Assembly (NCBI RefSeq): GCF_007746795.1
Contig: NZ_CP036343.1
Location: forward strand, 2,033,769-2,097,768
Direction: 5' to 3'
Source of the DNA: Gimesia algae
GTDB lineage: Bacteria; Planctomycetota; Planctomycetia; Planctomycetales; Planctomycetaceae
Length of the DNA: 64,000 nucleotides
In this document: positions 21,699-30,370 of the stretch, piece by piece
How positions within the stretch are numbered: position 1 is the stretch's first letter
Layout: every line of letters starts with the position of its first letter
The notes under the pieces: generated by a model
What the model was told of the DNA's origin: nothing
Databases searched by the model: none
Seen by the model: the letters and a program-made list of their open reading frames with translations, nothing else
Position numbers and translations under genes: made by a program

Positions 21699-22620
21699 CA
21701 GTGGTTTCATAATTTATTTAGTAAGGTGAACACGCCCGCGAGTTGTGCGAATCCTAAAAACAAATGACTGTATCTTTCATACCGTACTACCAGGCGACGA
21801 AAGTTGAACAACCAACTGATGGTGCGTTCGACTTTCCAGCGACGTCGATATCGCCGCAAAGCACGCCCGTCTTGCGTCGCTGGTTTGACACGGTTCTTGC
21901 GATGCGGACAGATCAGCTCTATCTGCCGTTTCGCCAACCGTGTGCGCAGGGGGTCGCAATCGGCCACACGATCATAAATCAGGCGATCGGGGTCGCGTGG
22001 CAAAACGCGCTGGTCCAGCAGGGACTCAATCAGCTTCACCTCTGCCGGCGAGGCACTGGTACGATCCAGAGCGAGAGGGAGCCCGTTTCCGTCGACCAGC
22101 AGCATAAGCTTGGTTCCCTTTCCCCGTTTTGTCTTGCCGACATCGGCGCCTTTTTTTTTGCGGGGCAGAATGTGCCTTCCCCGAATGCTTCTGACCAGAC
22201 CACCAGCTTTCGGCGGTCGAAGTGTTCGAGCAATCGCTGCCACGCTTCGAGGAAAACACCCTCTTCGGTCCATTCCTTGAAACGACGCCAGCAGGTGCTG
22301 GGAGATGGTAAAAATGTTGGTAAATCTTTCCATCGGGCACCGGTCCTTAATACCCAAAGGATTCCTTCGAGGCACTCGCGGGCAGCCACTCTGGGCCGCC
22401 CTCCGGCTGCGTTTGCCGGTGGTTCTGGAAACAGATCTTTGATCAGAAGCCATTGCTCGTCCGAGAGTTGTGGTTTTGGTTCCGTCCTGGACCCGGTAAT
22501 GTTGCGACCTGTGGCAGGTCGGGACACGCGGGTCATGGTCATAATGAGACCTCCTTTGTGAGGTACTCCTACAAATACTATACCAAACTGTTTACGTAAT
22601 CTTCGGGTTTGAAACTACCT
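21699..22620 (-). mobile_element. IS5-family (IS427-like) insertion sequence with CTAA target duplication
   Basis: A 922-bp unit flanked by CTAA at 21695-21698 and 22621-22624. The ends share a short imperfect inverted repeat: left CAGTGGTTTCATA, inverted right AGGTAGTTTCAAA. It holds a transposase in two overlapping frames. Length, YTAR-type target and frame layout fit the IS427 group of the IS5 family. The ends were set by eye from the duplication and could be off by a few bases. Confidence 0.7.
21707..22542 (-). CDS. IS5-family transposase, two frames joined by a putative -1 frameshift
   Basis: Frame A (22542 to 22036) starts at an ATG with GGAGGTCTCATT upstream. It encodes the DUF4096-like N-terminus (LSDEQWLLIKDLFPEP, GGRPRVAARECLEGILWVL, GARWKDLP). 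Frame B (to 21707) encodes the DDE part (GKTKRGKGTKLMLLVDG, ASPAEVKLIESLLD, LIYDRVADCDPLRTRL, HRKNRVKPATQDGR, WKVERTISWLFNFRRLVVRYER). The two meet at an A9 tract (22151-22159), read GCA AAA AAA AAG in frame A. A -1 slip there gives the full protein of about 277 residues. Where relatives usually have 'DGTF' or 'DATF', this copy reads EGTF, so the first catalytic Asp may be replaced by Glu. Confidence 0.85.
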
Positions 22621-22892
22621 CTAATAAAATCACTTTATCATTAGTCTGACTGGAAGGTGGGCTTGAGGCAATATTTCTTGGCAGACGCTGTTTTCTGATA
22701 GTGGACAATATCAGAAGATTCAGGATGGATTCTGAAGACTTCAACCGGAACGACTAACTGAGTTTGAGAGATTCAATTGAGTCTAAAAAACAGAACGAGA
22801 TTTATTGAAATTGTTTCCAAATCCAGTCAATCAAGGTTTAAGTCTATTTCTATTTGTTGATTAATAATTTGTGTCTTTCTGAGGAGAAAAAC

Positions 22893-24134
22893 ATGTATCA
22901 AGGATGGTATGCAGGCATCAATAAATTGACTTCGCAAACTCAATCAGTCCAATTTAAAGTGCCGATTTTATTCATTTTCGGATTCGTTGCCGTCATGTTC
23001 ACTCCGCTTTCAAAAAGTTGGGGCCAGCCGTGGAAGAACGGTCTTCGTCCGAATCAGATCAGTCCTGAAAAAAAAGAGACTTCTAATAGAACTTCGTCGG
23101 TGGGTACTATTGGAAGTTCTGCCCCCACTCTTCCACGGGAAGTCAAATATATTAATTACTCTCGGGCCGAGGTTCCCAGCGAAAATGCTGTCTCCATAAA
23201 GTCAATTAATGATCTTCCGCCAGAGAAAAGAAAGCAGTTTGATCAGGCTTACGAAAACTGGCAATCGGCCCTGAAATATGAGCGTGAGTTGGAGCATAAA
23301 ATTCTGGATGAGAATCAACTTCTTGGAACAGCCGTCAAGAAACTCAATGGTGGATTGTCGACGAGAGAATCTCAGCTCAAACAAGAGATAAGGAAGTTGC
23401 CCTCCGACTGGAACACAATTCTTCAGCCAAAGAATCCCCCAGAGAGACAGCGATGGGTGGTTGCGTTCCATCGAGCCAATCTGAGCAAGGTGTACCAGGA
23501 ATTAGCAGAAGATGAGTTATTTCGACCGTTGCTTGCCTGTTGGGCCAAATCCGTATTCACGGATGATCATCTGAAATCATTTGTCTTTGAAGAAGACCTC
23601 AAAGGTTCGATTCTTGAGAATCAAAAAAACGATTCAACTCTAACAAACGAAGAATATTTAAACGCACTATTGGCAATGTATGAACGGCATAGCAATCGCT
23701 ATGCAGAAGAGTTGCGTTCTGCTCAAAAAGACTTACAGGTCCCAGACGAGCTACCGAAGTTGCTGACGGATTTAAGCCGCATCAATGCGCGGCATCTGAT
23801 TTGTTCCACTTACAAACGGCTGAGTGTTCAACCACCTGAGCTGGTTACTGCCAAACAGAACAGGGAACAGGCCTCTCAAAAACTAACACAAATCTGGCCT
23901 CAGTGGCATCTCTATCACAAAGAAAGATCAGAGCGATTATTAGTAGAACTTGATAAAAAAAATCAGCGAATAGCAAGACAAAAACTAGAGAGGAAGAATC
24001 AATCTGCCCTCCAGAGCACTTCCTCCAATCGATTCATCTGGCTTTTAGGTGTCAATTTAGTGGTCCTGTTATTTGTCTGTATTTACCTGGTGTTTTTCAA
24101 AAAAAGAAAATCGAAATCAGATATTGGAAACTAG
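22893..24134 (+). CDS. Doubly hydrophobic, coiled-coil-like protein, unknown function
   Basis: 413 residues from the ATG at 22893, which has GAGGAG six bases upstream. An upstream in-frame start at 22854 lacks a site. It has an N-terminal hydrophobic segment (VPILFIFGFVAVMFTPLS), a long Lys/Glu/Gln-rich helical middle, and a C-terminal transmembrane helix (FIWLLGVNLVVLLFVCIYLVFF) followed by a basic tail (KKRKSKSD). The bulk is therefore probably periplasmic, anchored at the C-terminus. It lies 64 bases upstream of the Tat-type Cys-repeat gene in the same direction, so they may be cotranscribed. No family was recognised. Confidence 0.65.
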   Translation: MYQGWYAGINKLTSQTQSVQFKVPILFIFGFVAVMFTPLSKSWGQPWKNGLRPNQISPEKKETSNRTSSVGTIGSSAPTLPREVKYINYSRAEVPSENAVSIKSINDLPPEKRKQFDQAYENWQSALKYERELEHKILDENQLLGTAVKKLNGGLSTRESQLKQEIRKLPSDWNTILQPKNPPERQRWVVAFHRANLSKVYQELAEDELFRPLLACWAKSVFTDDHLKSFVFEEDLKGSILENQKNDSTLTNEEYLNALLAMYERHSNRYAEELRSAQKDLQVPDELPKLLTDLSRINARHLICSTYKRLSVQPPELVTAKQNREQASQKLTQIWPQWHLYHKERSERLLVELDKKNQRIARQKLERKNQSALQSTSSNRFIWLLGVNLVVLLFVCIYLVFFKKRKSKSDIGN

Positions 24135-24198
24135 ATCCTCTAACAATATTCAATTTTTATCATGACCAGACAGCTCCCCTCCACAATAAGGAAAACCT

Positions 24199-24801
24199 AT
24201 GACAGACCTCAACGATGAAGAGAATCCGAATTTGTCAGGAGAGTCCCCTGAAAAAAATGAGTCGACCCCCAATGAAAATTCTTCCAGGCGAGAGTTCATT
24301 CGGTCTGTCGGCACGTTTTTGTTCACAGTGACAATTGTTGATATTGCTGATCCGAAAATCACACTCGCTGATACTTGTGGGGGAGGTACCAGCCCCATCG
24401 ATGAAACATGTACATCAGGTACGGCAGGAGTCGGGCATGATCCAGACGGTAATTGCGGCGTAACTCCTGCAGGTGAGGGACAACTGACTGATCAAGACAA
24501 TGCATGCGGCCCGCTTAGTCCTCCATTGACTCAGGCGGATGTTGATGAAAACTGCGGAATTCAAGGAACAACGGATCCATCCCATGATAAAGACGAAAGT
24601 TGTTCAGCTGGGAGTGTGATAGAAGCAGATCAAGCATGCGGGGATTGTGATGACAACCATGACTCTGACGAACATTGCAGTTCGCCCCTGGGCCCCTCAA
24701 ATATCGATCCTGATGAACTTTGCGGGCACGCACATGTAGTTGGTGGTGATACGGATGATAACTGCAACGCAATAAATCAAGATCGATCCTCAACTTCATG
24801 A
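24199..24801 (+). CDS. Tat-type exported D-x-x-C repeat protein, unknown function
   Basis: 200 residues. The start has AAGGA upstream. An Asp/Glu/Asn/Ser-rich leader is followed by a twin-arginine signal (SSRREFIRSVGTFLFTV). The remaining ~140 residues hold 11 cysteines spaced mostly 10-17 apart; nine have Asp at position -3 (DETC, DGNC, DNAC, DENC, DESC, DQAC, DEHC, DELC, DDNC), often followed by Gly. The acidic Cys repeats suggest metal binding, disulfides or a modified peptide substrate. No maturation enzyme such as a radical-SAM protein is visible nearby. The 3' end overlaps the GNAT frame. No known family was recognised. Confidence 0.7.
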   Translation: MTDLNDEENPNLSGESPEKNESTPNENSSRREFIRSVGTFLFTVTIVDIADPKITLADTCGGGTSPIDETCTSGTAGVGHDPDGNCGVTPAGEGQLTDQDNACGPLSPPLTQADVDENCGIQGTTDPSHDKDESCSAGSVIEADQACGDCDDNHDSDEHCSSPLGPSNIDPDELCGHAHVVGGDTDDNCNAINQDRSSTS

Positions 24802-25282
24802 CGAGATTACTGCTCTTCGAAATGATTGCTTTCCTGAGAATTCACAAGCAAGATCGTATTTCAAACAGTTGCCTCATTTTAGATTTTTAGCGTATGAAGA
24901 CGGAATCCTGGTTGGACATATGGGGATAGATCATCGCATGATATCAGTAGGAAAATCAGTGTTCTCTATCTTTGGAGTGATCGATTTATGTATTTCCAGC
25001 GGTTACAGGAGAAGAGGAATTGCTTCAGAGATACTGGATCAACTTTCGGCATTGGCGAAAGCGAAAGGAATCGATTTTCTGTTCCTCGTTGCCGATGATC
25101 ATCGCCTGTATGAAAAAAATGGATTTCGATTAATTTCGACCGACCTTACCTGGCTCAAAATTGATGAGCACAAGAATTATGGAGTCGAAACTGAACGAAT
25201 CGAAAAAGAATTAATGATAAAACAAACAGGAAAAAAGGTTTGGCCAGATGAACCAGTTGACTTGCTTGGTTACCTCTTCTAG
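24776..25282 (+). CDS. GNAT-family N-acetyltransferase, start codon unclear
   Basis: The frame is open from 24776 (after a TAA) and contains family-like sequence from the outset: LHDEITALRNDCFPEN, FKQLPHFRFLAYEDG, LVGHMGIDHRMISVG, then the acetyl-CoA loop SSGYRRRGIASEIL and LYEKNGFRLI. The C-terminus is PVDLLGYLF. No ATG, GTG or TTG lies in frame before the TTG at 24869, yet the residues upstream of it look conserved. A non-standard start, a frameshift from the overlapping Cys-repeat gene, or a mutated start are possible. The enzyme would acetylate an unidentified amine. The stop TAG coincides with the first bases of repeat A copy 5. Confidence 0.7.
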   Translation: MKIDPQLHDEITALRNDCFPENSQARSYFKQLPHFRFLAYEDGILVGHMGIDHRMISVGKSVFSIFGVIDLCISSGYRRRGIASEILDQLSALAKAKGIDFLFLVADDHRLYEKNGFRLISTDLTWLKIDEHKNYGVETERIEKELMIKQTGKKVWPDEPVDLLGYLF

Positions 25283-25373
25283 TGCGCATCACATTTAACC
25301 TTCGCGTCTCTCATCCGATGATACTCGGTTCAAATGGCCCTGAAGACGATACAATAAAACCAGACACAGTCCA
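25280..25373 (+). repeat. Repeat A copy 5
   Basis: TAGTGCGCATCACATTTAACC, CGCGTCTCTCA, GAAGACG and ATAAAACCAGACACAGTCCA. Its leading TAG is the stop codon of the GNAT gene. Confidence 0.85.
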
Positions 25374-25460
25374 GGACCGGTCAGTGGTGAACCAGTTCCG
25401 ATTGTAAACTGCCCGAGGCACTCGTGATATTTTTGTTCGCGAAACTGGTTGAACGCAGGC

Positions 25461-25570
25461 GACTGCTTTGGCATGCTGGAAATTGAGGGTTGTGGGTGTT
25501 GTTTCCATGCTTCGTTGTCGCACTCTTGTAATGTCCATCCACTCATTATTTAAAACAGCACTCCACCGGC
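25461..25570 (+). repeat. Repeat C copy 2, decayed MITE-like element
   Basis: It is the inverted counterpart of 10520-10630. Shared blocks are CTGCTTTG, AAATTGAGGGTTG, GGGTGTTGTTT, CGTTGTCGCACTCT and CACTCCAC. The terminal CTAG bases are lost, so this copy looks older. Confidence 0.7.
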
Positions 25571-25720
25571 AAACCAAAACGAGCATTATAGCAGCACTTC
25601 AATCAAACGTTGATGACACAACGAACCGCAGGGTCTCATTCATGCGAACTTGACCCCCACGCTGGAATCCATCCTGCAAGTGACCAGACGGAATATTTCA
25701 ACTTTTCTATTGCTATTTTA

Positions 25721-25747
25721 TTAGCACTATGCTAAATTTTTAGCATA
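25721..25747 (+). promoter_or_regulatory. Candidate BlaI-type operator
   Basis: A perfect 6-3-6 dyad, TTAGCACTATGCTAA (25721-25735), is followed by a further half-site TTAGCATA (25740-25747), 33 bases before the regulator start. BlaI/MecI proteins bind short dyads of this general kind in their own promoters. Binding here is inferred. Confidence 0.5.
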
Positions 25748-25779
25748 CATGAGTTCGATATTGAAAATGGAGCATCAAC

Positions 25780-26160
25780 ATGGTTTCACCCGGAAGACTC
25801 AGTCGTCGCGAACGGCAAATCATGGATATTATTTATCGAATCGGGCGAGGCACTGTGCAAGAAGTGCTGGTAAGCCTCGACAATCCTCCCAGTTATTCAT
25901 CCATCAGGGCGACAATGCGGTTGCTGGAAGAAAAAGGGCACCTCAAACACATCAGCGATGGCCCCAGGTATGTTTATTTACCTACTCGGACACGAAACAA
26001 GGCCCGCAAGTCAGCGTTGCGGCACATGCTGGATACGTTTTTCAATAACTCAATCGAAACGACGGTTGCTACGTTACTGGATATGAAGTCGAAGGAGCTG
26101 ACGGACGAGGAGCTCGACCGCATTCAGATCTTGATTGATGAAGCTCGTAAACACGAATGA
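25780..26160 (+). CDS. BlaI/MecI/CopY-family transcriptional repressor
   Basis: 126 residues with the winged-helix pattern of the Penicillinase_R family: LSRRERQIMDIIYRIGRGTVQEVL, SYSSIRATMRLLEEKGHLKH, GPRYVYLPT. The C-terminal dimerisation helices follow (ALRHMLDTFFNNS, LDRIQILIDEARK). GGAG precedes the ATG by about eight bases. It sits 84 bases before an M56 sensor-protease gene. This is the usual BlaI-BlaR1-like arrangement, in which the membrane protease relieves repression. A candidate operator dyad lies just upstream, implying autoregulation. Homologues in planctomycetes are not tied to beta-lactam resistance. Confidence 0.92.
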   Translation: MVSPGRLSRRERQIMDIIYRIGRGTVQEVLVSLDNPPSYSSIRATMRLLEEKGHLKHISDGPRYVYLPTRTRNKARKSALRHMLDTFFNNSIETTVATLLDMKSKELTDEELDRIQILIDEARKHE

Positions 26161-26244
26161 TGTCATGAGAAGAATCCCTGGACGGACTTAGTATAATAAC
26201 ATAAGGCTATAATTCGTTTTTTAACTGTTGAATCGGAGCGAGAC

Positions 26245-28458
26245 ATGTCAACCATTCTTTCCGAATTGAATTCTGACGGACTTCTGGGGGCGCGCCTCGT
26301 CGATGTTCTCATCCGTATCACAGCTGTGTTAGCTGTTGGTTACTGCCTTGGCATTTGCCTGTATCGACAGTCAGCTGCGTTTCTGCATGGGTTGTGGGTA
26401 ACTACGTTACTGGCTGTGGCTTGTGTTCCTGTCGCCTCCATCGTGTTACCAGGTTGGGGACCGACTGCCCCCCTGCTCAGCCGCGTCGAGTCTAAGCCGG
26501 TTAAAACTACATCTGCCACACCTGATTCGACCATACAGAATGTGGCCTCGACCGATACCGTATCTCTCGTACCAGAAGATCTACCAACCGAAAAAATACA
26601 CTATCGACAAGAACCGCTCACAACAACATCTGCCCCCATGGCTGGAATGAGTGAATCAATGGAAACAACCGATCGTGTCGGGGCGGTTGATCCGTTTCCA
26701 ACAACAAAGTTTGCACACGAAGAGAGTCGAGCATGGGGAGTCGCGGCCTGGTTGTTAGCTCTGTGGTTCTTGGGATCTGTGCTGATTCTTGCACAGATTT
26801 TGTTCGGTTTGATCCGCTTATCGCGAATTCTCAAGAGATCTATACAGCTTTCTGATCAACAGTGGTGCGGGCTGGCTGCAGATGTTAAGTCGAAACTTGG
26901 ATTTCGACGAAATATAGCGATTCAAGAAGCAACCAACGAAATTGGCCCTTTGACAGGTGGGCTGATCAATCCGTTCGTGATACTGCCATCCGGCTGTGAT
27001 ATCTGGTCGACCGAGTTAAAACAAGTAGTTCTACTTCACGAAATGGCCCATGTAAAACGCCGAGATGTTCTTTCATTATGGTGGTCGCGGCTGGTCGGAG
27101 CGACCTTATGGTTTCATCCATTGGTTTGGCTTGTCATACGCCAGTTGCAAATCGAACGAGAACGGGCATGTGATGATTTGGTTCTGGCCGCCGGAATTCT
27201 ACCGCTGACTTATTCTCAACACCTGGTAGATATCGCATCCACTTACCGAAGCCCTGAGGGGATTACTGCAACCGCGATGACCATGGCTGGCAAAAGTCAG
27301 CTTGCAGATCGTGTTCGGTGTGTGTTAGATGACAAGCGAAATCGACGCAGCATGACAACCAGTGCCGCTGTGATCGTCGTGCTCCTGGCGGTTGGAATTA
27401 CGACGACGGTAGCCACTGCGGGCCGGGTCATCGAGCGAGATGCTGGAGGAAATCTCGTCAGGAATCTGGAGACTTCCGAGGGAGGATCGATGACATCTGA
27501 GGCTAAAGGGAAACCGGTCTCACAACGTGTAGCACAGCAGGAAGCCACTACGCGTGTTGCCGAATTACTGCAATCTGACAATGACACGCTACCGGCGAAA
27601 ACCAGGGAATTGAAGCCAGCGAAACCAGAAGTTTCAGAACCGAATGAAGTGTTGGATCAGCCTGGCACCTATCTGGCTCAAGCTCAGGTATGTTCAATCT
27701 CAATTTACGTTTCAAAAGATGGGCTATTGTCGTACTACGTAAAAGGACCGGCTGGCACGTTTTATCTCGCACCAACGAACTCCTGGTCTGATAATATTCC
27801 CTGGATCGAGCCGAACATTCAGCGTAAGAGGCCACGTATTCTCTCTGAATCGATCAAGCAACTTGCCGCCGATAAAACATGGTTTGCGTGCTGGGACCAG
27901 AGTAATCGTCTCTGGTGGTATCACGAGGAGACGGGTGTGTTACGGATGACCGTCATGGGATCCATTCTTGCGCTGGAACGCCGTGATGGGTTGTTGCGCG
28001 ATGATTGGGAGTCGGCTCCCGATGCATTTCTGAAGCGGCTGCCGGAAATGCTTCGTACAGTCGCTGACGATCATTCTGACAAGCAGGATTCTGATACCGT
28101 TCTCACTGAGCTTAACGGAACATGGCAACGGTTCATACCAGGTGAACGGGCCGTGCGTGAAAACATGCAAATCGAGGGAAATCGTGAGACGATCACGCGC
28201 ACATGGCTGGACGGAACCCAGCGACTGCTCATGGTTTCGAGGATCGAGCGGACTGTGGAAGGTGATGTTCCGATCTACAATCGCACCGTACTGGAATTCC
28301 GGCAGAACGGTAGTACTTTTGACCAAATCCCGGAACAACAAGCTTTCGTCTACAAACTGTGGGAAGGTTTGTTTTACGAGATTCCCGGTCTGTTGCAGGG
28401 CCGCAAATCGATTCGCAAGGACACTGCGGTAATCCCCTGGCATAAGGCAGCGGGCTGA
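26245..28458 (+). CDS. BlaR1-like M56 membrane metalloprotease with lipocalin-like C-terminus
   Basis: 737 residues. Hydrophobic helices occur near 20-65 and 166-190. The zinc protease motif is HEMAHVKRRD (about residue 264), followed by ERERACDDLVLAAG, as in M56. A fourth helix (VIVVLLAVGITTTVATAG) ends the membrane part. The C-terminal ~270 residues replace the penicillin-sensor domain. Their end (LTELNGTWQRF) resembles the start of the TIGR03067/lipocalin-like family and of the next gene's mature protein. It presumably senses an unknown extracytoplasmic signal and triggers cleavage of the adjacent BlaI-type repressor. The start is supported by GGAGCGAGAC-ATG. Confidence 0.88.
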   Translation: MSTILSELNSDGLLGARLVDVLIRITAVLAVGYCLGICLYRQSAAFLHGLWVTTLLAVACVPVASIVLPGWGPTAPLLSRVESKPVKTTSATPDSTIQNVASTDTVSLVPEDLPTEKIHYRQEPLTTTSAPMAGMSESMETTDRVGAVDPFPTTKFAHEESRAWGVAAWLLALWFLGSVLILAQILFGLIRLSRILKRSIQLSDQQWCGLAADVKSKLGFRRNIAIQEATNEIGPLTGGLINPFVILPSGCDIWSTELKQVVLLHEMAHVKRRDVLSLWWSRLVGATLWFHPLVWLVIRQLQIERERACDDLVLAAGILPLTYSQHLVDIASTYRSPEGITATAMTMAGKSQLADRVRCVLDDKRNRRSMTTSAAVIVVLLAVGITTTVATAGRVIERDAGGNLVRNLETSEGGSMTSEAKGKPVSQRVAQQEATTRVAELLQSDNDTLPAKTRELKPAKPEVSEPNEVLDQPGTYLAQAQVCSISIYVSKDGLLSYYVKGPAGTFYLAPTNSWSDNIPWIEPNIQRKRPRILSESIKQLAADKTWFACWDQSNRLWWYHEETGVLRMTVMGSILALERRDGLLRDDWESAPDAFLKRLPEMLRTVADDHSDKQDSDTVLTELNGTWQRFIPGERAVRENMQIEGNRETITRTWLDGTQRLLMVSRIERTVEGDVPIYNRTVLEFRQNGSTFDQIPEQQAFVYKLWEGLFYEIPGLLQGRKSIRKDTAVIPWHKAAG

Positions 28459-28522
28459 TGCAGACACTGGCACAGGCTGTGAGAAACTACACACTCGACA
28501 AAAACACCTCAAGGACATATCC

Positions 28523-29290
28523 ATGAATCGCCCGCGAACAAATCTAGCCGTTGTTTTGGCACTTCTCGTTGCGTTGCCTTCGTTTGCACAAGATGCAAAA
28601 GTGAATGAACCGTGGATTCCTGACGATCCGGACCTTCGTAACGACCTGGCGACAATGCAAGGGCGATGGGAGAGGGTCACTCGTGATGAGAATGGCAAAG
28701 TCGTTTATCGCCAGGAAAAATTGATTAAGGACGATCTGGAAATTCTGACAAATATGAGTGTCGATGGAAAGTATATAAGCACCTACCGGCAAACAAAGTT
28801 TCACTTGGAAAAACATGGACCAGTGCGAGTGTTTTATTGCGGTGAAGCGACGATGTTAAGTGGAAAATGGCAAGGACGTACGTTCCCAATGGATTTTGCA
28901 TTCCTCTATCGAATTGATGATGAAGTGTTTCTAGACGCTCCCGGTATGTTCGAGTCGCGCCGCACGTATCAACGCGATCCGTCGATTTATATCTGGAAGC
29001 GAATCAAAGACCGCAGCAAGACCCACAGCGTCAGCGTGGATAAGCAGGATGATGGCTCTGTCCGAATGGGGCTGACAATTTCCGATGACGATGCAGCCGG
29101 CGAGACCGCAGAGAAGCTTGTGGCAATTCTCGTCGGTGCCGATGGAAAGGCGCTTTCGCAACCGCTGAAAATGAATCCAGCTGGTCAACTCGAAGCCATC
29201 ATCAAACCGACGTCCACGGGCCGGCACAGCTACTACATCCGCACGGAATCTGGCGACCTGGTCATTGGTGGTGAGGCTGAAATCGATTGA
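28523..29290 (+). CDS. Secreted lipocalin-like (TIGR03067-type) protein
   Basis: 255 residues with a signal peptide (NLAVVLALLVALPSFAQ). The beta-rich middle begins DLATMQGRWERV, like TIGR03067 lipocalin-like domains, and contains FAFLYRIDDEVFLDAPG. A C-terminal part (VAILVGADGKALSQPL) looks like a second small beta-domain. AAGGA lies seven bases before the start. It follows the M56 gene by 64 bases and echoes its C-terminus, so it may belong to the same regulon. The ligand is unknown. Confidence 0.7.
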   Translation: MNRPRTNLAVVLALLVALPSFAQDAKVNEPWIPDDPDLRNDLATMQGRWERVTRDENGKVVYRQEKLIKDDLEILTNMSVDGKYISTYRQTKFHLEKHGPVRVFYCGEATMLSGKWQGRTFPMDFAFLYRIDDEVFLDAPGMFESRRTYQRDPSIYIWKRIKDRSKTHSVSVDKQDDGSVRMGLTISDDDAAGETAEKLVAILVGADGKALSQPLKMNPAGQLEAIIKPTSTGRHSYYIRTESGDLVIGGEAEID

Positions 29291-29439
29291 CGATGCGTGC
29301 AGAGAGTCAGCGGCGTTTTTCCGAACTCTCTGTGCAGATGCGCTGCTGTCTTGCAAGAACTCAGGACAGACTCTGTCACTGCCTGTTGACTTAGCAACTT
29401 CCTGTTCGTTACCATTTGTCTACGCGGCGAAGTGGTCTC

Positions 29440-29533
29440 TAGAGCACATCTCAATAAACCATAGCGTCTCTCATTCTTATCTACTCGGTCCAAATGGTCC
29501 TGGAGACGCTTCAGTAAAACTGGACACAGGCTA
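29440..29533 (+). repeat. Repeat A copy 6
   Basis: TAGAGCACATCTCAATAAACC, AGCGTCTCTCA, GGAGACGC and GTAAAACTGGACACAGGCTA. It is the most diverged 5' end of the nine copies. It lies in the gap before a methyltransferase-like gene. Confidence 0.85.
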
Positions 29534-29582
29534 GCGTGACGTGTCAGGCTCCGCATTCATACTTAACGAAACCAGTTTTTCT

Positions 29583-30278
29583 ATGAAACCTCCACTCTTC
29601 GAGATTCTCGCCTACGAACCTACCGAGCTCGGTATCCTGTGTTTGCGGCGACGCGAGCTGCTGTGCGAGCCTGGAACGATCGTCACGGAAGTCACGCTCG
29701 ATCACGAATTCCTGATGAGCAGTTACCTGACGGCTTCCGAGAAGGCACTATCGGAAATCGCGCTGCAAATGCACTCAGGATCCCGCCTGCGCGTGCTGGT
29801 CGGAGGTCTCGGCCTGGGTTATACCGCTGGGACAGCGCTGGAATCGGATCGAGTTTCACAATGCGAGGTTGTCGAGTTTCTTCCACAGGTGATCAACTGG
29901 ATGGAGCAAGGGCTGGTCCCACTGTCAGACAAACTGAATGCAGACAACCGGCTCAAAGTGACTCAGGGTGACATCTACCAGCGTCTCGCCAGTCCGCCGG
30001 AACAGAAACATGACCTGATCCTCATCGACGTGGATCATTCACCGGATGAGAACCTGGGTGAAGCCAACGGTCAATTCTACACGACCGATGGGTTGCAGCA
30101 TGCGAAACGCCATCTTGCAGAAGACGGACTGCTTGGCGTCTGGTCGTACGCTGAGAGTTCACCGTTTGTCGATGCACTGCAAAAGGTATTCCGCGAAGTT
30201 CGTATCGAACCCATAACCGTTTTCAACAATCTGATCAACGTACAACAGACCGACTGGCTGTTTTTTGCTCGTGACTGA
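29583..30278 (+). CDS. Spermidine synthase-like SAM-dependent methyltransferase-fold protein
   Basis: About 231 residues from the ATG at 29583; an upstream GTG at 29541 overlaps the region next to repeat A and is less likely. It has the nucleotide-binding motif LRVLVGGLGLGYTAG, an acidic strand end EVVEF, DLILIDVDHSP and a late strand LLGVWSYAES. These are the Rossmann motifs of the spermidine synthase/polyamine aminopropyltransferase-like family. Substrate residues for putrescine were not identified, so a polyamine role is not claimed. It is followed by another methyltransferase-like gene. Confidence 0.75.
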   Translation: MKPPLFEILAYEPTELGILCLRRRELLCEPGTIVTEVTLDHEFLMSSYLTASEKALSEIALQMHSGSRLRVLVGGLGLGYTAGTALESDRVSQCEVVEFLPQVINWMEQGLVPLSDKLNADNRLKVTQGDIYQRLASPPEQKHDLILIDVDHSPDENLGEANGQFYTTDGLQHAKRHLAEDGLLGVWSYAESSPFVDALQKVFREVRIEPITVFNNLINVQQTDWLFFARD

Positions 30279-30370
30279 GTCTGCTTCAGTCAACTCTGAA
30301 TCAACTGTTTCTATATACGCAGGGGCGAGGTGCCTCGCACTGAACCGAACTTCTTTCAGGATTACTTGAT

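Noticed and set aside
25780..28458. BlaI/M56 pair as a beta-lactam resistance locus
   Set aside because: No beta-lactamase or PBP2a-like gene is nearby and the sensor lacks a penicillin-binding domain.
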